Part shown: positions 36,289-48,811 of the stretch, piece after piece
How positions within the stretch are numbered: position 1 is the stretch's first letter
Layout of the letters: each line of letters begins with the position of its first letter
NCBI GenBank assembly: GCA_025331125.1
Contig: JAOALB010000119.1
Coordinates: 1 to 61,921 of the forward strand
Reading direction: 5' to 3'
Length of the DNA stretch: 61,921 nt
From: Mycogone perniciosa
Taxonomy: Eukaryota; Ascomycota; Sordariomycetes; Hypocreales; Hypocreaceae
Notes under the pieces: generated by a model
Told to the model about the DNA's origin: nothing
The model's database searches: none
What the model saw: only the letters and a program-made list of their open reading frames with translations
Translations under genes and position numbers: made by a program

Positions 36289-36560
36289 TATCACGACCCG
36301 TTAGTCTGGAGGTCCGGAAGGTCCAGAGATCCGGAAGGCCCGGGAAGTCTAGAAGACCCAGACAATTGTATATAAGCAGCCGGGCCCCAAGGCAGAGAGA
36401 CCTCAGGGATCAATGAAATCCAACTGCGGCACCTACCTGCTAGTTCGAATCTATCTATTTAATATTCTAGTTATTTGCTACAAGACTTCGTCACTCTTCC
36501 CTAGGGTCGCCTCTCCCTTCGCCCGATCCGTCTGACCCCTTAGCGTTCGGTCTTCTGACA
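36289..36560. repeat. 272-bp solo LTR
   Basis: Begins TATCACGACCCGTTAGTC (first G of TG changed to A) and ends TTCTGACA, flanked by TATAT on both sides (36,284-36,288; 36,561-36,565). A TATA-like TTGTATATAAGCAG lies at 36,366-36,379. Its terminus resembles those of the mini-LTR and the Gypsy LTRs (TGTnACGAyCCG), so it probably belongs to a third Gypsy family. Confidence 0.82.
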
Positions 36561-36725
36561 TATATAGTAAAGGCATTTTTCGCGAGCTGCTTGGTTGCAG
36601 CTGCAGGGATATGGACTTATTGACTCCGTATTAACCTTGCTTTTGTTTCATCCTATACAATTGTCCCACTTATGAATTTGGACTTAGTTTTAAAGGGTGG
36701 GGTGACATTGAAAGTTGTATATAGA

Positions 36726-36741
36726 TACGGAGTACTCCGTA
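36726..36741. repeat. 16-bp perfect palindrome
   Basis: TACGGAGTACTCCGTA, just outside the 100-bp inverted-repeat element. A partial copy, TACGGAGTAC, occurs at 36,264-36,273 beside the 771-bp element. Confidence 0.6.
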
Positions 36742-36763
36742 CTCGTAAACAGAGGTGGATAGT

Positions 36764-36863
36764 CGGGTTAGCTATATGCGGCGGGCCGACTAAATGGAAG
36801 GTCGGCCCGAACAATAGATAGGGAGCTTTACAATCAGTCGGCCCGGCTTATATAGTTAACCCG
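36764..36863. mobile_element. 100-bp MITE-like element with nested inverted repeats
   Basis: Ends CGGGTTAGCTATATGCGGCG and its inverted partner at 36,836-36,863 match at about 24 of 28 positions. Inside, GGGCCGAC (36,783-36,790) and GTCGGCCC (36,801-36,808) form a second hairpin. No coding capacity. Target duplication not resolved. Confidence 0.7.
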
Positions 36864-36869
36864 CCAAGT

Positions 36870-37188
36870 ATACAAAGTATAATATATAAAGGAAGAGCCT
36901 AAAGGTCTTTACCTATACTATAAAGGCTATAAAATATAAAGAAAAAATTTATTAATAAATGTTATATATAATCCTTTTTTTGGATTTTATTATTATATTG
37001 AATTTATTAATTTATTAAATATAAATTAAAATTACTTTAATTTATATTTAAAGGTTTTTTTAAAATAGTTTTTTCAACTAGCTTTTAAGTTATAATAGCT
37101 TTATAATACCATTTGAAAATTTTTTTCAAAAGAATTAATAAAAGTAAAATAACTTATATAATATTAAATTTAAAGGAGTTACTATATT
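36870..37188. other. AT-rich degraded sequence, nothing recognised
   Basis: Transition from the GC-normal island into the right-hand AT-rich block. No motif identified. The final five bases (ATATT) are the target duplication of the following LTR. Confidence 0.5.
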
Positions 37189-37769
37189 TGTTAAAAAGGA
37201 GGGCTAAAAAGTGAGGATTTTAGTGTATTTAGGTAGCCTTCCTATTCTGGCTAGACCCGGAATTAGGCCCGACGCTAGGACCAAGTTCAGGAGGAACTTT
37301 AATGTAGGGCAGGAAATTTCTATTATCTTTAACGATAACAATTAAGCTAGGACCAGCTATCCCGCCTACCCTAGACTCAATATAATGGCTATAATGGCTA
37401 TTATAAAAAATCTGACTAAAATGGTTTTCTATTTGTATAGCCGTAAGTCGATTTAGCCGATTTCCTATATAAATAAATTTTACAGAAAATAAGAATAGGG
37501 CTATAAACCTAATTCTGCCGCTATACTCCTATTATCTAGTCAGAGGACTATTATAAAAGATAAAGCTATTGATTATATAATTACTTTTACACTAGCCGCA
37601 TATACACTAGATATTCTATAGCTTTCTAGCTATTAGTTTAGTTACAATTTAATTGTTTATTTATTGTTAACCCAATTAAACTGTTAGTTGTTTCCTTATT
37701 ACTGCATTATATACAGCTTCCTAGAAGCTATATATAAGTAAGGTTTAGTATAACCTCGTTATTTTAACA
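37189..37769 (+). repeat. Solo LTR of the Copia-1 family
   Basis: 581 bp, TGTTAAAAAGGAGGGC to TTTTAACA, flanked by exact duplication ATATT (37,184-37,188; 37,770-37,774). Same orientation and high similarity to 21,751-22,330, with a modest number of G-to-A and C-to-T changes. Confidence 0.92.
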
Positions 37770-37774
37770 ATATT

Positions 37775-38122
37775 AAAATAATTATAATATATTATAAAGA
37801 TTATAGATATACTATTAAATATAATAAAAATAAAGTAAAGCTTTATTACTTAATTTATTATAATAAATAAAATTAAAGGATATTTTTAAATAAAAAGATA
37901 TTAATAAAATTAAAGTTATTTATAAATATTACTATTAATTAATTCCTTTATTAATACTTTAAGAAGATTTTTCATTTCTTTAATAAACTTTTATTATAAC
38001 CTAAAACTAACAAGTTTATATATTATTTATTTATTGTTATTTACTTTTTGAAATATTATTAATAAATTATTTTTAGTTTTAATTTAAAGAGTAAAAAGGA
38101 AGAAAAATAAAATTATTAAACT
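37775..38122. other. AT-rich degraded sequence, nothing recognised
   Basis: About 350 bp between the solo Copia LTR and transposon T2; no frame or motif. Confidence 0.5.
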
Positions 38123-40455
38123 ATATATATTAATTTATAAATAATAGTATATATATATAGGCTTCAAGCTTATATATAATACCTAATATATATATATTTA
38201 TATTACTTAATTTAAAAGGTATAGGGAATCATAATATTAGGTTTAGTACAGTTAAAGTCTTTTTTAATTGAGTTTAACCTATAATATTACCCTTTCATTA
38301 AATTAGTTATGTTTTATATTTCTTTTTTATAAAAGTATATTGTTGAAAATGCTTATATATAGTTTTAATAAACCATATTATCAAAGAAATAATAGGCTTT
38401 TAAGTTAACTTTATATATCCCTTTTAATATATAAATACTTTATAATAAAAGCTATAACTTTATTTTTTTATTTTAATATTAAGGATCTCTTTTACTTTTT
38501 ATTGTTTTCTCCTTTTAATATATATATAAAGCAGTTAAAACTTATTATATTAGTACTTAAATTAAAGGTTCTCTAGTATTTATTATAGTTAACTAATAAA
38601 AAAATATAAATAGCTTCTTTTAACTATATTTGATTTAAGTATATAAAGCTTAAATATTTTTACTATTAAGTATTTATAGTATAAAGTATTTAACTTTTAT
38701 TAAAGTATAAGGATTTATAGTTATTAAAATAAAACTATACTTTATTTTTAACTTTAAATCTTGTAGCTAATCTTTTATATTTATTAATACTACTTTTATA
38801 TTACTATTAAAATATTATGGCATTAATATATATAAAAAGATATAACGTTTTTTTAAATTATAAAACTGTTTTTTAGTTTAATATTTATTGAATATATATA
38901 GCTTCTTACTGTATAGTTTAATTATAATAAAATCCAAATATTTTAATATAATAGCTATATTTAAAGAAAAGAAGGTTTAATTAAATTATAAAGTTTATAT
39001 AATTATTTATTAATTTAATTAAACCTTTTATTATATATAATATATTCAAATATACTACAGAACTAATAATAATATTAAAGGAAATATTATATAGAAGCCT
39101 TTATATTTATACTTTTTATAGTATTTAATATAATTCCTTTAATAAATTAATTCATTATTATTTATAAATATTAAATATTAAAGGCATTAATTAAATACTT
39201 TTATAAAAGAGAATTAACACTTTAAATATATATATATATACATACTTATAATAACTTAAATAAAGTGCAGGAACTATACTTTTAATAAAACTATAAAGCT
39301 GCAGTTAAGTAATATAAAGATTAAAAGATACTATAAATTATTTAATTATAATATCTATAGTTAAATGCAATTAATAATTACTTTTATATATCTTCATAGC
39401 TATAGAATTATAGGTAAGGTTATATATTAAAAGAGAATATAGGTTAGTTTTTATTAAACAAAGTCTATTTATTTATCTTCATAGTTTTATATTTTTTAAT
39501 TTAATAATTAAATAAATAAATAATTAACTTTTTTAAATAAAAGAGGAAAAATGTATATAAGTATATTAAGTATTTTATTCACTTTTAATAAAACAAAATT
39601 TAATAATAAAATGTATTATTAAATTACTTTATATATATATAAGAATTTATAAAGGTTTAAGAAAACTATAGGTTTAAAAAAACTATAGGTTTAAATGTTT
39701 TAATAATATTCTTGCTATAAATATTATAGTTTCTATAAATAAATTAAAAAGATTTTTCAATTATAATTATAAAAGTACTATTATAATTAAAATAGGTATA
39801 TATTATTATATTAAGTTTAATTTATATAATATATATATAATCTTTATTTTATTTACGTTTATTAAAATTGGAATTAAGATTGAAAAATTAAGATAAAACT
39901 ATTTATTAATTATATGTTTTATAATTTCAACCTTTAATAAAAAGTAAATAAATGTTATATTTTTTATATTTACTATTATATATACTTTTTAATAATTAAA
40001 GCTATTATAATTTCAAGCTTATTATAATTCTAAATTATTATTAAATATTTATATTTAAAGAATTAAACCTTTAATTACATTTAATTAATAAATTATTTAT
40101 AGAATTATAAGAACTAGTTATATCTAATAGCCTTACTTTTATTTATTGTCTTTAAGTGTAAATTAATATTATTTTCAATAATTAAAACTATTAAAAGTAA
40201 TTGTTATTTTATTAAATTAATGTTATATTATTAAATGAAATTATAAAAAGAATCTTATTTAATAAATTTACTTTTTTAAAAGCTGTAAATTATTATAAAT
40301 TAAATGTAATAAAGAAAGACTTTAATTATATAAAGTGTAATACAAGAATTCCCTATATCCTTTAAATTAATTAATCTAAGTTTATATATATTAAATATAG
40401 TATATAAGCTTTAAATTTATATATATATACTATTACTTTATAAATAATATATATA
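38123..40455. mobile_element. DNA transposon T2 with long terminal inverted repeats, RIP-degraded
   Basis: The left end (38,123 onward: TATATATTAATTTATAAATA, later AAGCTTATATATAATA and GGTATAGGGAATCAT) matches the reverse complement of about 40,345-40,455 over roughly 100 bp. Length about 2.3 kb. The left third recurs, split, at 8,930-9,320 and 23,926-24,270. Transposase frame is unreadable, so the superfamily is unknown. TA at both outer borders would suit Tc1/mariner but means little in AT-rich DNA. Confidence 0.6.
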
Positions 40456-42033
40456 ACTAAATAATTTCTTTTTTTACTTTCTTTAACTTTTAATTTTAAA
40501 TAAATAATTTTAAAATACTATATTATTAACTATTATAAAACGCTTTATATATTATATATTTAAAGTTTATTTTTATTAAGTTTATTCATTCTTTATATAT
40601 CTCAAAATAATTAACTTTGGAAATAATAAAGATTTTAACTTTATTAAAGAATAAACTATTACTTTAATTAATTAATTAATCTAATAAATTATAAAGTAAA
40701 TGAATAATATTATACAAATATAAAACATAAAAGGAAATAATATAAAAGAAGTAAAGCTTTTTCTATAAATTAATATATTTTATAAAAAGAAGTATAAGCC
40801 TTTTGTTAACTGTTTAAAGTACTTAAAAAAGTATAGTTAATATATAATTTAAATACAACAAATATATAATAAAATAATCTTAAATAAATTCCTTAATATA
40901 AATAGTAAATATATTTACTATTTTATTAATATTTATTATAAAATTAAACTTTTATAAACAATATTTAGTGATTATCTGTTAAAAGGTAATAAAGTAAATA
41001 TAACTTTTAAAGTTTTATAATATATTTTAATTAATGTAATAAAGATTAAAGCCTTTAAATTTCTATTCATAAAGGCTTTAAATATTAGAATAAAAGAAAT
41101 TAATCTTTTTATCCTTTATTATTAAAGTTTAAATAAAGGTTTTTTTAAGTTAAAAAAGAAAGTTAAATACGTTAAATAAATTTATATTCTTTAAAAAGAC
41201 CTTTTTTAAAGTTATAATATAATTGAATTATAGTTAACCTTTTTACAAATATATATATTAATTAAAGTAAAGTTAAAGTATTATTAATAAAACTAAATAA
41301 TTAAATTATAATAGATTTATTATATTTATAAATATTAACATTTTTATTTATTTTATTAAACAATAGTTTTCTTTGAGTTAAAGAGAATAAAGAAATTACT
41401 TTTAAAAGGTTTAAGCATTACTTTTATAAACTATTAAGACTCAAAATATAAAGTATAAATAAAAAACTATGTATTAAATTTAATTATTTTTAATATACAA
41501 TCAAAGGTATATTATTATATAAGAATGAACAAAGAAAATATAAAAGTATTATATAGTATTTATAGAAATTTGACTTAGCTTAATATAATAATTTAATTTA
41601 TAATAAAAAGTATTAACTATTATATACTATTTAAAGCAATAAGGAATTAAATTATAAAGCTATAAACCTTACATTATAATTTAAAATAATAAGTATTTAT
41701 AATATTTTATAATATATTAAAAGTTTTCAAGGTAATAAATCTCTACAATAAAATTCTTTATATAGTTTTATAGAATAATATAATATTAATTTAAAAGTAA
41801 AATAATAGTTTTCAATACTTTAAACTATAAAAAACAAAACTAACTTAAAAGTAAAACTAATAAATATAAATAAAGGTATTATATATAATTATTTTTTATA
41901 AGTTTAAAAAAAGGTTTCTTAATTAAAATTATTAATAATATAATTCTTTAAATATAAATATTTAATAATAATTCAAAATAATAGTAATTTTAAAGTTAAT
42001 TAAAATAAGTTAATTTTAACTATTAAAAGGTAT
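40456..42033. other. AT-rich degraded sequence, no gene
   Basis: About 1.6 kb, no frame of 60 codons, no recognised motif or LTR end. Probably older transposon remains. Confidence 0.5.
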
Positions 42034-42038
42034 ATATA

Positions 42039-43727
42039 TATAATAATCCGGGTTGATTCTTAAAGGATAAACTAAGGCTTATAGGTCTATATTAAGAAAG
42101 AGGTTAAAAATAAATATTAAATAAGGTAATATAGTTATAGTTTTTTAAAATAAGTGGTTTTAATAAATACATTTATTAATAATTATTTAAGTAACTATAT
42201 TAAATAAATAATAAATTAATTATATATATAAAGGGAGTATATACATAGTTACTAATATTCTGGTAAATATTACTATAATTACTATAATAGTGCAGTAATT
42301 AAATAAATATTTATATGCTTTAATATAGTAAATATTTAAATAATTCGTTTTAATATAATAATTATTCTCTAATAATTAACTAATATAATTAATATCCTTT
42401 TATATCCCTATAATGTATTCTTTAATATAGTTAAATTATAATATAATATCCCCCTTTTATGAATGTTATTTTTAAAATTTATTTTAATGCTTTCTTTTTT
42501 CTATATATAATATCCTTTTCTTTAACTATTTATTATATTTAATAATTTATAGTTTATTTATATTAAATTTACTTTTTATTATTACAAACTTATAGATTTA
42601 ATTAATATTAATAGTTTGAATATTATATTTTATTTTTATTATTTCTTTTATAGCTTAAAGTATTATATACATAAATACCTTTTAAAATATAGTAAATGCC
42701 TTTATATTAATTATTTATATAATAGTATAAAGGTTATATTAAACTTTTATATATTTCTTTTAAAGTTATTTCTTTTAATATTATAGCCAAAGCTATTTTT
42801 TAATCTTAAATATTATTCTTAAGTTATAATAATTCAATTTAATTAAAGGATTAATAAAAGAACCTATATTGCTTTATTATAAGGCCTTTTATAAGGTTTA
42901 AGTGGAAATAAATAAAGCTTTAAATAAATTAAAGTATTTTTATAATTAAAAATAATAGCTGTAAATTAAAGGTAAAGAGATTATTAAATATAAGTTAAAA
43001 TCGTTAAATAAACTTAAAGATATAAAATAGTAAAAATTAAAAGTTTTTTTAAAGGTTTAAAACTTTTAAAGTATTAATCCTTTTACTTTTAATACTTTAT
43101 TAAACCTTTTATTAAAAGGTTTAAGTTTTAATAAAATTACTATAAAGTTATTTAAAAGTACTTAAAGTATTTTTCAGCTTTTAAAAGTAAGATTTTTCTT
43201 TATAGTTTTTTTATTTTATTAAATATTAATATATTTTATATTTTATTTTTATTACTATAATTTCTTTAATTTTAAATTCTCTTTTAATAAATAAACCTTT
43301 AATTAAATATATTATTAATATATTTTTTAATTTATTTGATAATAGTTTTTAAGTAATAAAATATAAAATATAAAATAAATTTAAATATTATTTAGTAATA
43401 TAAATTTATAAATAACTTTTAAAATAACCTTTTTAGTTAAAAGTTTAAGCTTTTTAACATTTAATTCATTATTGAATTATATTTTTTTAATGTTTATAGT
43501 TTTTCTTTTAGTATATAATAGTATAAGTAAATTATATTTCCCTCTTTAACTATTAATGCTTTTAATTTCCATTTACTAATATATAAGCTTTTTTTAATGC
43601 TTTATATATATTAATTATAAAGCTATAGTTAATATATATAAAACTAAATCCAGTTAATTTTAGAATATTATTATGATAAAATATTTATATAGTTAATAGC
43701 TTTTTAATTTAATTGTTTTAATTAAAG
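42039..43727 (-). mobile_element. Gypsy G3, 3' portion with LTR
   Basis: LTR 42,039-42,443 (type C) followed by the C-rich polypurine complement, then Gypsy interior colinear with G1 from 9,710 to about 11,120, including the chromodomain region near 43,190-43,290. It stops at about 43,727, where an inverted Gypsy block begins. The five bases before the LTR (ATATA, 42,034-42,038) equal the five after the LTR at 59,686-60,092, so these may be the two ends of one broken element. That match is weak in such AT-rich DNA. Confidence 0.7.
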
Positions 43728-44170
43728 TTAATATTAGAGTATTATATTATTTAAAATAATCATAAATTATTAAAAGAATATAAAATTTAATAAAAAAGGT
43801 TTTAATAATAAAATAAAAAGAGTTTAATTTTAAATAAACTTTAGAAAAATATAATTATAAAAGTTAATTAATATTTAGTATATGAATATAAAAGTACTTA
43901 TAAAGTTTATAAATAAATAAAGTATATTAAATTTTAAAGACTTAAAAAGGTAATATAAAATATTATTTCTTATTATAGAATTTATAAAATAGCTAAACTT
44001 TTACAATATAAACTATATAGTAAACTTTAACCTTTATTAATATTAAAATAACTATAAAGGTTAATTTTATTATACTTTATTATTAAGCTACTATTATTTA
44101 TAAAATTAAATTTAAAAGATTAAATATAATAATATTTTGATAATTATAAATTAATTTATAAAATATCTTT
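43728..44170 (+). mobile_element. Inverted Gypsy fragment
   Basis: Reverse complement of the Gypsy interior corresponding to G1 about 11,375-11,812. It is joined head-on to G3 at 43,727 and to a Copia fragment at about 44,185. Confidence 0.65.
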
Positions 44171-44195
44171 AATTCCTTTTATATAAAAAGGGGGG

Positions 44196-44675
44196 AATAA
44201 GCTTATAGAGGATACCTTTATAGAGGAAAGGCCGTATATACTTAAAGAATCCTCTATTATTAAAGATCTAAAAGTTATTAAGCTATCTAAACTAGAGGGA
44301 GATACTATTATTAATAGTAATTCTAGCTATAAGCTGTTAAAGCTAGCCCTTTTATAGTATAAAAGACTAGGTTATATTAGTTTAAGTCTATTAAAAAAGA
44401 CTGCCAAAATAACTACTAGACTTCCTAACTTTAATTCTATTAAAGAGACTAAATTTTATTGCCTAGCGTATAATAAAGGAAAAGCTATTAGGAGGCTTAA
44501 TTTAAAGCTAATTCCTCATCCACTAGCCTCTCTAAATTGTTTAAAAGCTAATATTTTCTTTATAAAGCCAGTGCCTTATAATAAGGCCCCTATTAGTCTT
44601 TTAATTATTAATAGAAAATCAAGATATAGGTGGCTATTCCTTTTAAAAGATTATAGTAGACCTACCCTTTTAGCT
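44196..44675 (+). pseudogene. Copia-1 family pol fragment: GAG-pre-integrase and integrase start, one stop
   Basis: 160 codons open except for one TAG, which replaces the Trp of the LWHxRLGH motif (reads LALL-stop-YKRLGYIS). Then FYCLAYNKGKAIRRLN and ANIFFIKPVPYNKAPISLL lead into RYRWLFLLKDYSRPT, as in the integrase core of Copia elements, with Asn for the first catalytic Asp. It is the plus-strand counterpart of the much more damaged 19,450-19,990. Truncated on the right by a Gypsy LTR at 44,679 and on the left by an inverted Gypsy block. No promoter or start, so not a functional gene. Confidence 0.8.
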
Positions 44676-45789
44676 ACTTGTAATGATTCGGGTTGATTCT
44701 TAACAGTTAAACCAAGGTTTATAGGGTTTATATTAATAGAGAGGTTAAAGATAAATACTAAGCAGGGTAATATAATTACAATTCTATAAAATAGGCGGTT
44801 CTAGTAAATGCAATTATTAATAACTGTTTAAATAACTATATTAAATAAATAATAAGCTAGTTATATATATATAAAGGAGATTTATATATAATTACTAATA
44901 TTCTAGTAAATGTTATTATAATTACTGTAATAATATAGTAATTAAATAAGTAATTATATATCTTAGTATAGTAAACGTTTAAATAATTACTTTTATTGCA
45001 ATAATTACTTTTTAATAATTAATTAATATAACGAATATTCTTTTATACCCTTATAACCTAATCTTTAATATAGTTAGGTTATAATATAATATCCCCCTCC
45101 TATTAATTTTATCTTTAAGACCTATTTAATCTCTTCCCTTTTTTTATATATAATATCCTTTTTTCCTAACTGTTTATTATATCTAACAATCTATAGCCTA
45201 CTTATATTAAATTGACTTTTTATTGTTGCAAACTCATGGATTTCATTAATACTAATAGTTTTAATATTATACTTTATTTTTATTGTCTCTTTCGCGGCCT
45301 AAAGTATTATATAAGCGATTACTTTTTAAAATATAGTAAATGCATTTATACTGGTAGTCTATATAATAGTATAGGGGTTATATTAAACTTTTATATATTT
45401 CCTTAAAGTCTTCCTTTTAGTATTATAGCTAAAACTATTTCCTAGTGTTAAGTATTATTTTTAAGTCGCAATATTTTAATTCTGCTAAGGAATTGGCGGA
45501 AAAACTTTTATTGCTTTATTATAAAGCTTTTCGCAAGGCCTAGGCGGAAATGGATAAAGCCTTAAATCGTTTAAAGCATCTCTATCGTTAAAGATGACAG
45601 CTGCGGACTAAAGGTAAAGAGATAGTTAAGTATAGGTTAGAATCTTTAGATAAACTAAAAGATTTGGAGCAGCAGGAATTAGAAGTTCTTTTACAGGTTT
45701 AGGACTTCTAGGGTATTAATCTTTCTATTTTCAATGCTTTATTAAACCCTTTATTAAAAGGCCTAGATTTCAGTGGAATTACTGTAAAG

Positions 45790-45960
45790 TTATTTAAGAG
45801 TACTTAAAGTGTTTTTTAGGTTCCTAGAAATTATATTTTTCCCTATAGTTTTTCCACTTTACTAAATACTAGTATTTATTGCCATCTATTTTTATAGCTT
45901 TAATTTCTTTAACTTTATACTTTTCTTTAACTAGTAAAACCTTGATTAAGTCTATAATTA
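45790..45960 (-). pseudogene. Chromodomain remnant of Gypsy G4
   Basis: Minus strand reads DLIKVLLVKEKYKVKEIKAI, then a stop, then YLVKWKNYREKYNF (YLVKWKNY at 45,845-45,868), a stop in place of the conserved Trp, and EP. The YLVKWxxY...WEP pattern is the hallmark of chromodomains at the end of chromovirus integrases. This is the clearest evidence that the Gypsy family here is a chromovirus. Confidence 0.8.
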
Positions 45961-48077
45961 ATCTACCTTTTAATTTATTTTATAATACTTTCTTAAATAG
46001 TAAAATATAAAATACCAGGTAAATCTAAATACTATCTAGTAAGATAAGTTTATAAATAACTTTTAAAATAACCATTTTAACTAAGTAAAGTTTAAGTTTT
46101 TTAAAATTTAATTTATTGCTTAATTGTATTATTTTAATATTTATAGTCTTTTTTCCTAGTAAATACTAGTATAAATAAACTATATCTCCCTTTTTCAAGA
46201 TTAATCCCTTTCATCTATATTTATTAATATACTTTTTTTTTTTATATAAAGTAAAAGTATACCTGCATTTCCTTATATAATTACTTTATATCTTTAACTT
46301 TAATTTATACTTTATTAATATATAAGCCTTTCTTTAGCGCTTTCTATATATTTAGCGTAAAGCTATAGTTAATATATATAAAGCTAAATCTAGTTAACTT
46401 TAAAATATTACTGTTATAGGATATCTATATAATTAATAACTTCTTTACCTAATTATTTTAATTAAAGTTAATACAACTTCTTAAATAAACTTTAATAACC
46501 TAGTTAATGCATTTTATTTATCTATTTGTTTATAGGTAGTATATAGTATTAAGCTTATAGTTTATACTTAACTAATTTATAAATAGTTGCTAGAATTTAA
46601 ATGTAAACGTTAATCTTTAATTAGAAATAATCTTGGCTAAAATTATATAATTAACTATAATAAATCGCAAAAATATATAAACTAGCGTTTCTATATTTAT
46701 TACTTCTTTATATAAAAAAAAGTAAAAGTATTTAATAAATTAGTTTATAATTACTAAAATACTATTATATTTAATCTTTAATTTTAATTTAATAGATAAT
46801 AGTAGTTTAATAATAAAATTTAATAAAATTAACTCCTATAGTTACTTTAATATTAGTAAAGGTTAAAGTTTGTTATATAGTTTATATTTCAAGGGTTTAA
46901 CTGTTTTATAAATTATACAGCAAAAAATAACGTTTTATATAACTTTCTTAAGCCTTTAAAACTTAAAGTACTTTTATATTTATTTATGGGTCTTATAAAT
47001 ACCTTTATATCTATATATTAAATGTTAAAAAACTTCTATAACTATATTTTTCTACAGGTTTATCTAAAATCTAAATCTTTTTATTTTATTATTAAATTCC
47101 TTTATTATTAAATTCTATATCTTTTAGGAATTTATTATTATTTTAGGTAATATAATACTTTTTAAGGCATTAAAGTATAGTATTATTATTAGATACTTTA
47201 TATATAGCTTAAAGTACTATTTATTAATAATATCCTTTAAGGGTTTATTTTAAAATCTGCCTAGTATACTTAATCTTTCCCTGGTTATTGTTAGCTTGTC
47301 TGCTAAGTATATTTATTTATTTATTTTTAGATCTTTTCTAGTAGATTAGGATATAGTTAAATTTTAAAAGGTATTTTATATAGCAGATCTGCCTTTTAAA
47401 AAGTTATCTAACTATTGCAAAGTATATAATATTTTATAGTTAATATATACCTTAACTTTATATATTCCTTTTAATAGGTAATATCGCTATTCCTTAACTA
47501 TAAGAATAATAGTAAGGAATTCTTTATTATATATTATATAATTTAGTTTTACGCTATATAGTGCTTTAAAGTAAAAGGTAATAGGGTATAGTTTACTGTT
47601 TTTATCCTTTTAATTAAATTAAGCTCCTATAGCGAAGTTAAAAGTATTTATTTCAATTTCCATTTCTTTAAATAAATTAAATATAATAAATACAGGTTCT
47701 TTTAAAATAAGCTATTTAAGCTTATTAAAAGCTTCCTATATATTTAATGCCTATAGAAACTTTTAATCTTTTTTAGTGAGTTTATAAAGAGTTTATATAA
47801 TATTTTTATAGTTTTTAATAAATTATTAATAATAGTTAATACATTTTAAAAAGTTTGAAATTTCTTTAACTATTATAGGTATAGGCTAGTCTTTTACTAT
47901 TTATACTTTTAATAAATCTATATAAATTTCTTTAAAGGTAATAATATACTTTAAGAAAGTAACTTTCTATATATAGAATTTGTATTTCTTTAGTTCTATA
48001 AATAATTTAGTATTTTATAGTATTTATAATACTTTATAAATATATACTTTATATTCTTTGAAGGTATTTAAGAAGAT

Positions 48078-48107
48078 TAGGATATTATTTAGGTAAATAA
48101 CTATAAA
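48078..48107 (-). pseudogene. Gypsy G4 reverse transcriptase catalytic motif, inactivated
   Basis: VIYLNNILIF, corresponding to VVYLDDILIF in intact Gypsy elements; both catalytic Asp codons have become AAT (Asn). Flanked by the frame YINIF before and KEYK after. Confidence 0.7.
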
Positions 48108-48537
48108 GATATTAATATATTCTTTTAATATATTATTAATTATTTTTTAAAATATTATAGGGGTATTAGTAAAACTAAAAGGTATAATTCAGTATTTAAA
48201 TAAGCTGTACTTAATTTAAAACACAGTTATTTATTTATATCCTTCTTTAATTTAAATAAAGTTATAAGCGCCTTTAAAATCTAGCGCCATAAACTACCTT
48301 TTCCTATATAGTTTATCCTATAATTTTATAATTAATAGTAGTAGAGTTTTATCTTTAATAGTAGCTTTATTAAACTGCCAATAGTCTATAATTAACTGTA
48401 ATTTGCCTTCTTTCTTTAATATAAATATAATAAAATAGCTTACCTTTAATAAAGAGGGTTAGATATACCCTTTAACTAGTATATTATTTAAATAGTCGCG
48501 TAGGCTTTTAAGCTCTTTTTTGTTTAGATTGTAAATT

Positions 48538-48811
48538 TGTCGCGAAGTACAGTATAGCTATATAAAGTATAAAGAGAAATGGATATAAAGCTTAATTCTA
48601 GTAATAAATATACTGTAATAGCCTTGCTATATATATATATAGCTAATATAAAGTAAAATATAGAATGTATATATTATAAGCGCCTATATAGTTTAATATA
48701 TCGTTTATATAATACATATATTAGCTAGTATCTGCTATATAAGCAGATAAAAGCTTTTTAGCGTTAATAAACGCTAATAAATAATAGGTCTTTAGCTTAT
48801 TTAATTTAATA
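48538..48811 (-). repeat. 3' LTR of Copia-2
   Basis: 274 bp. Shares with 55,437-55,698 the block TATTAGCTAGTATCTGCTAT followed by ATAAGCAGATAAAAGC. Ends TTAATTTAATA, the RIP form of CTAACCTAACA. Confidence 0.85.

Larger units (their letters stand above)
44679..48537 (-). mobile_element. Gypsy G4, 3' portion, best-preserved copy, cut off by Copia-2
   Basis: LTR 44,679-45,086 (starts TGTAATGATTCGGGTTGATT, type C) plus interior colinear with G1 about 9,710-13,190. Chromodomain remnant at 45,790-45,960; reverse transcriptase remnant reading VIYLNNILIF at about 48,078-48,107 on the minus strand, YLNN in place of YLDD at 48,084-48,095. It ends at the left LTR of Copia-2. Confidence 0.8.

Noticed and set aside
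45212..45406. 64-residue open frame just inside Gypsy G4
   Set aside because: It is on the strand opposite to the element's coding sense, in untranslated leader-like sequence next to the 3' LTR.
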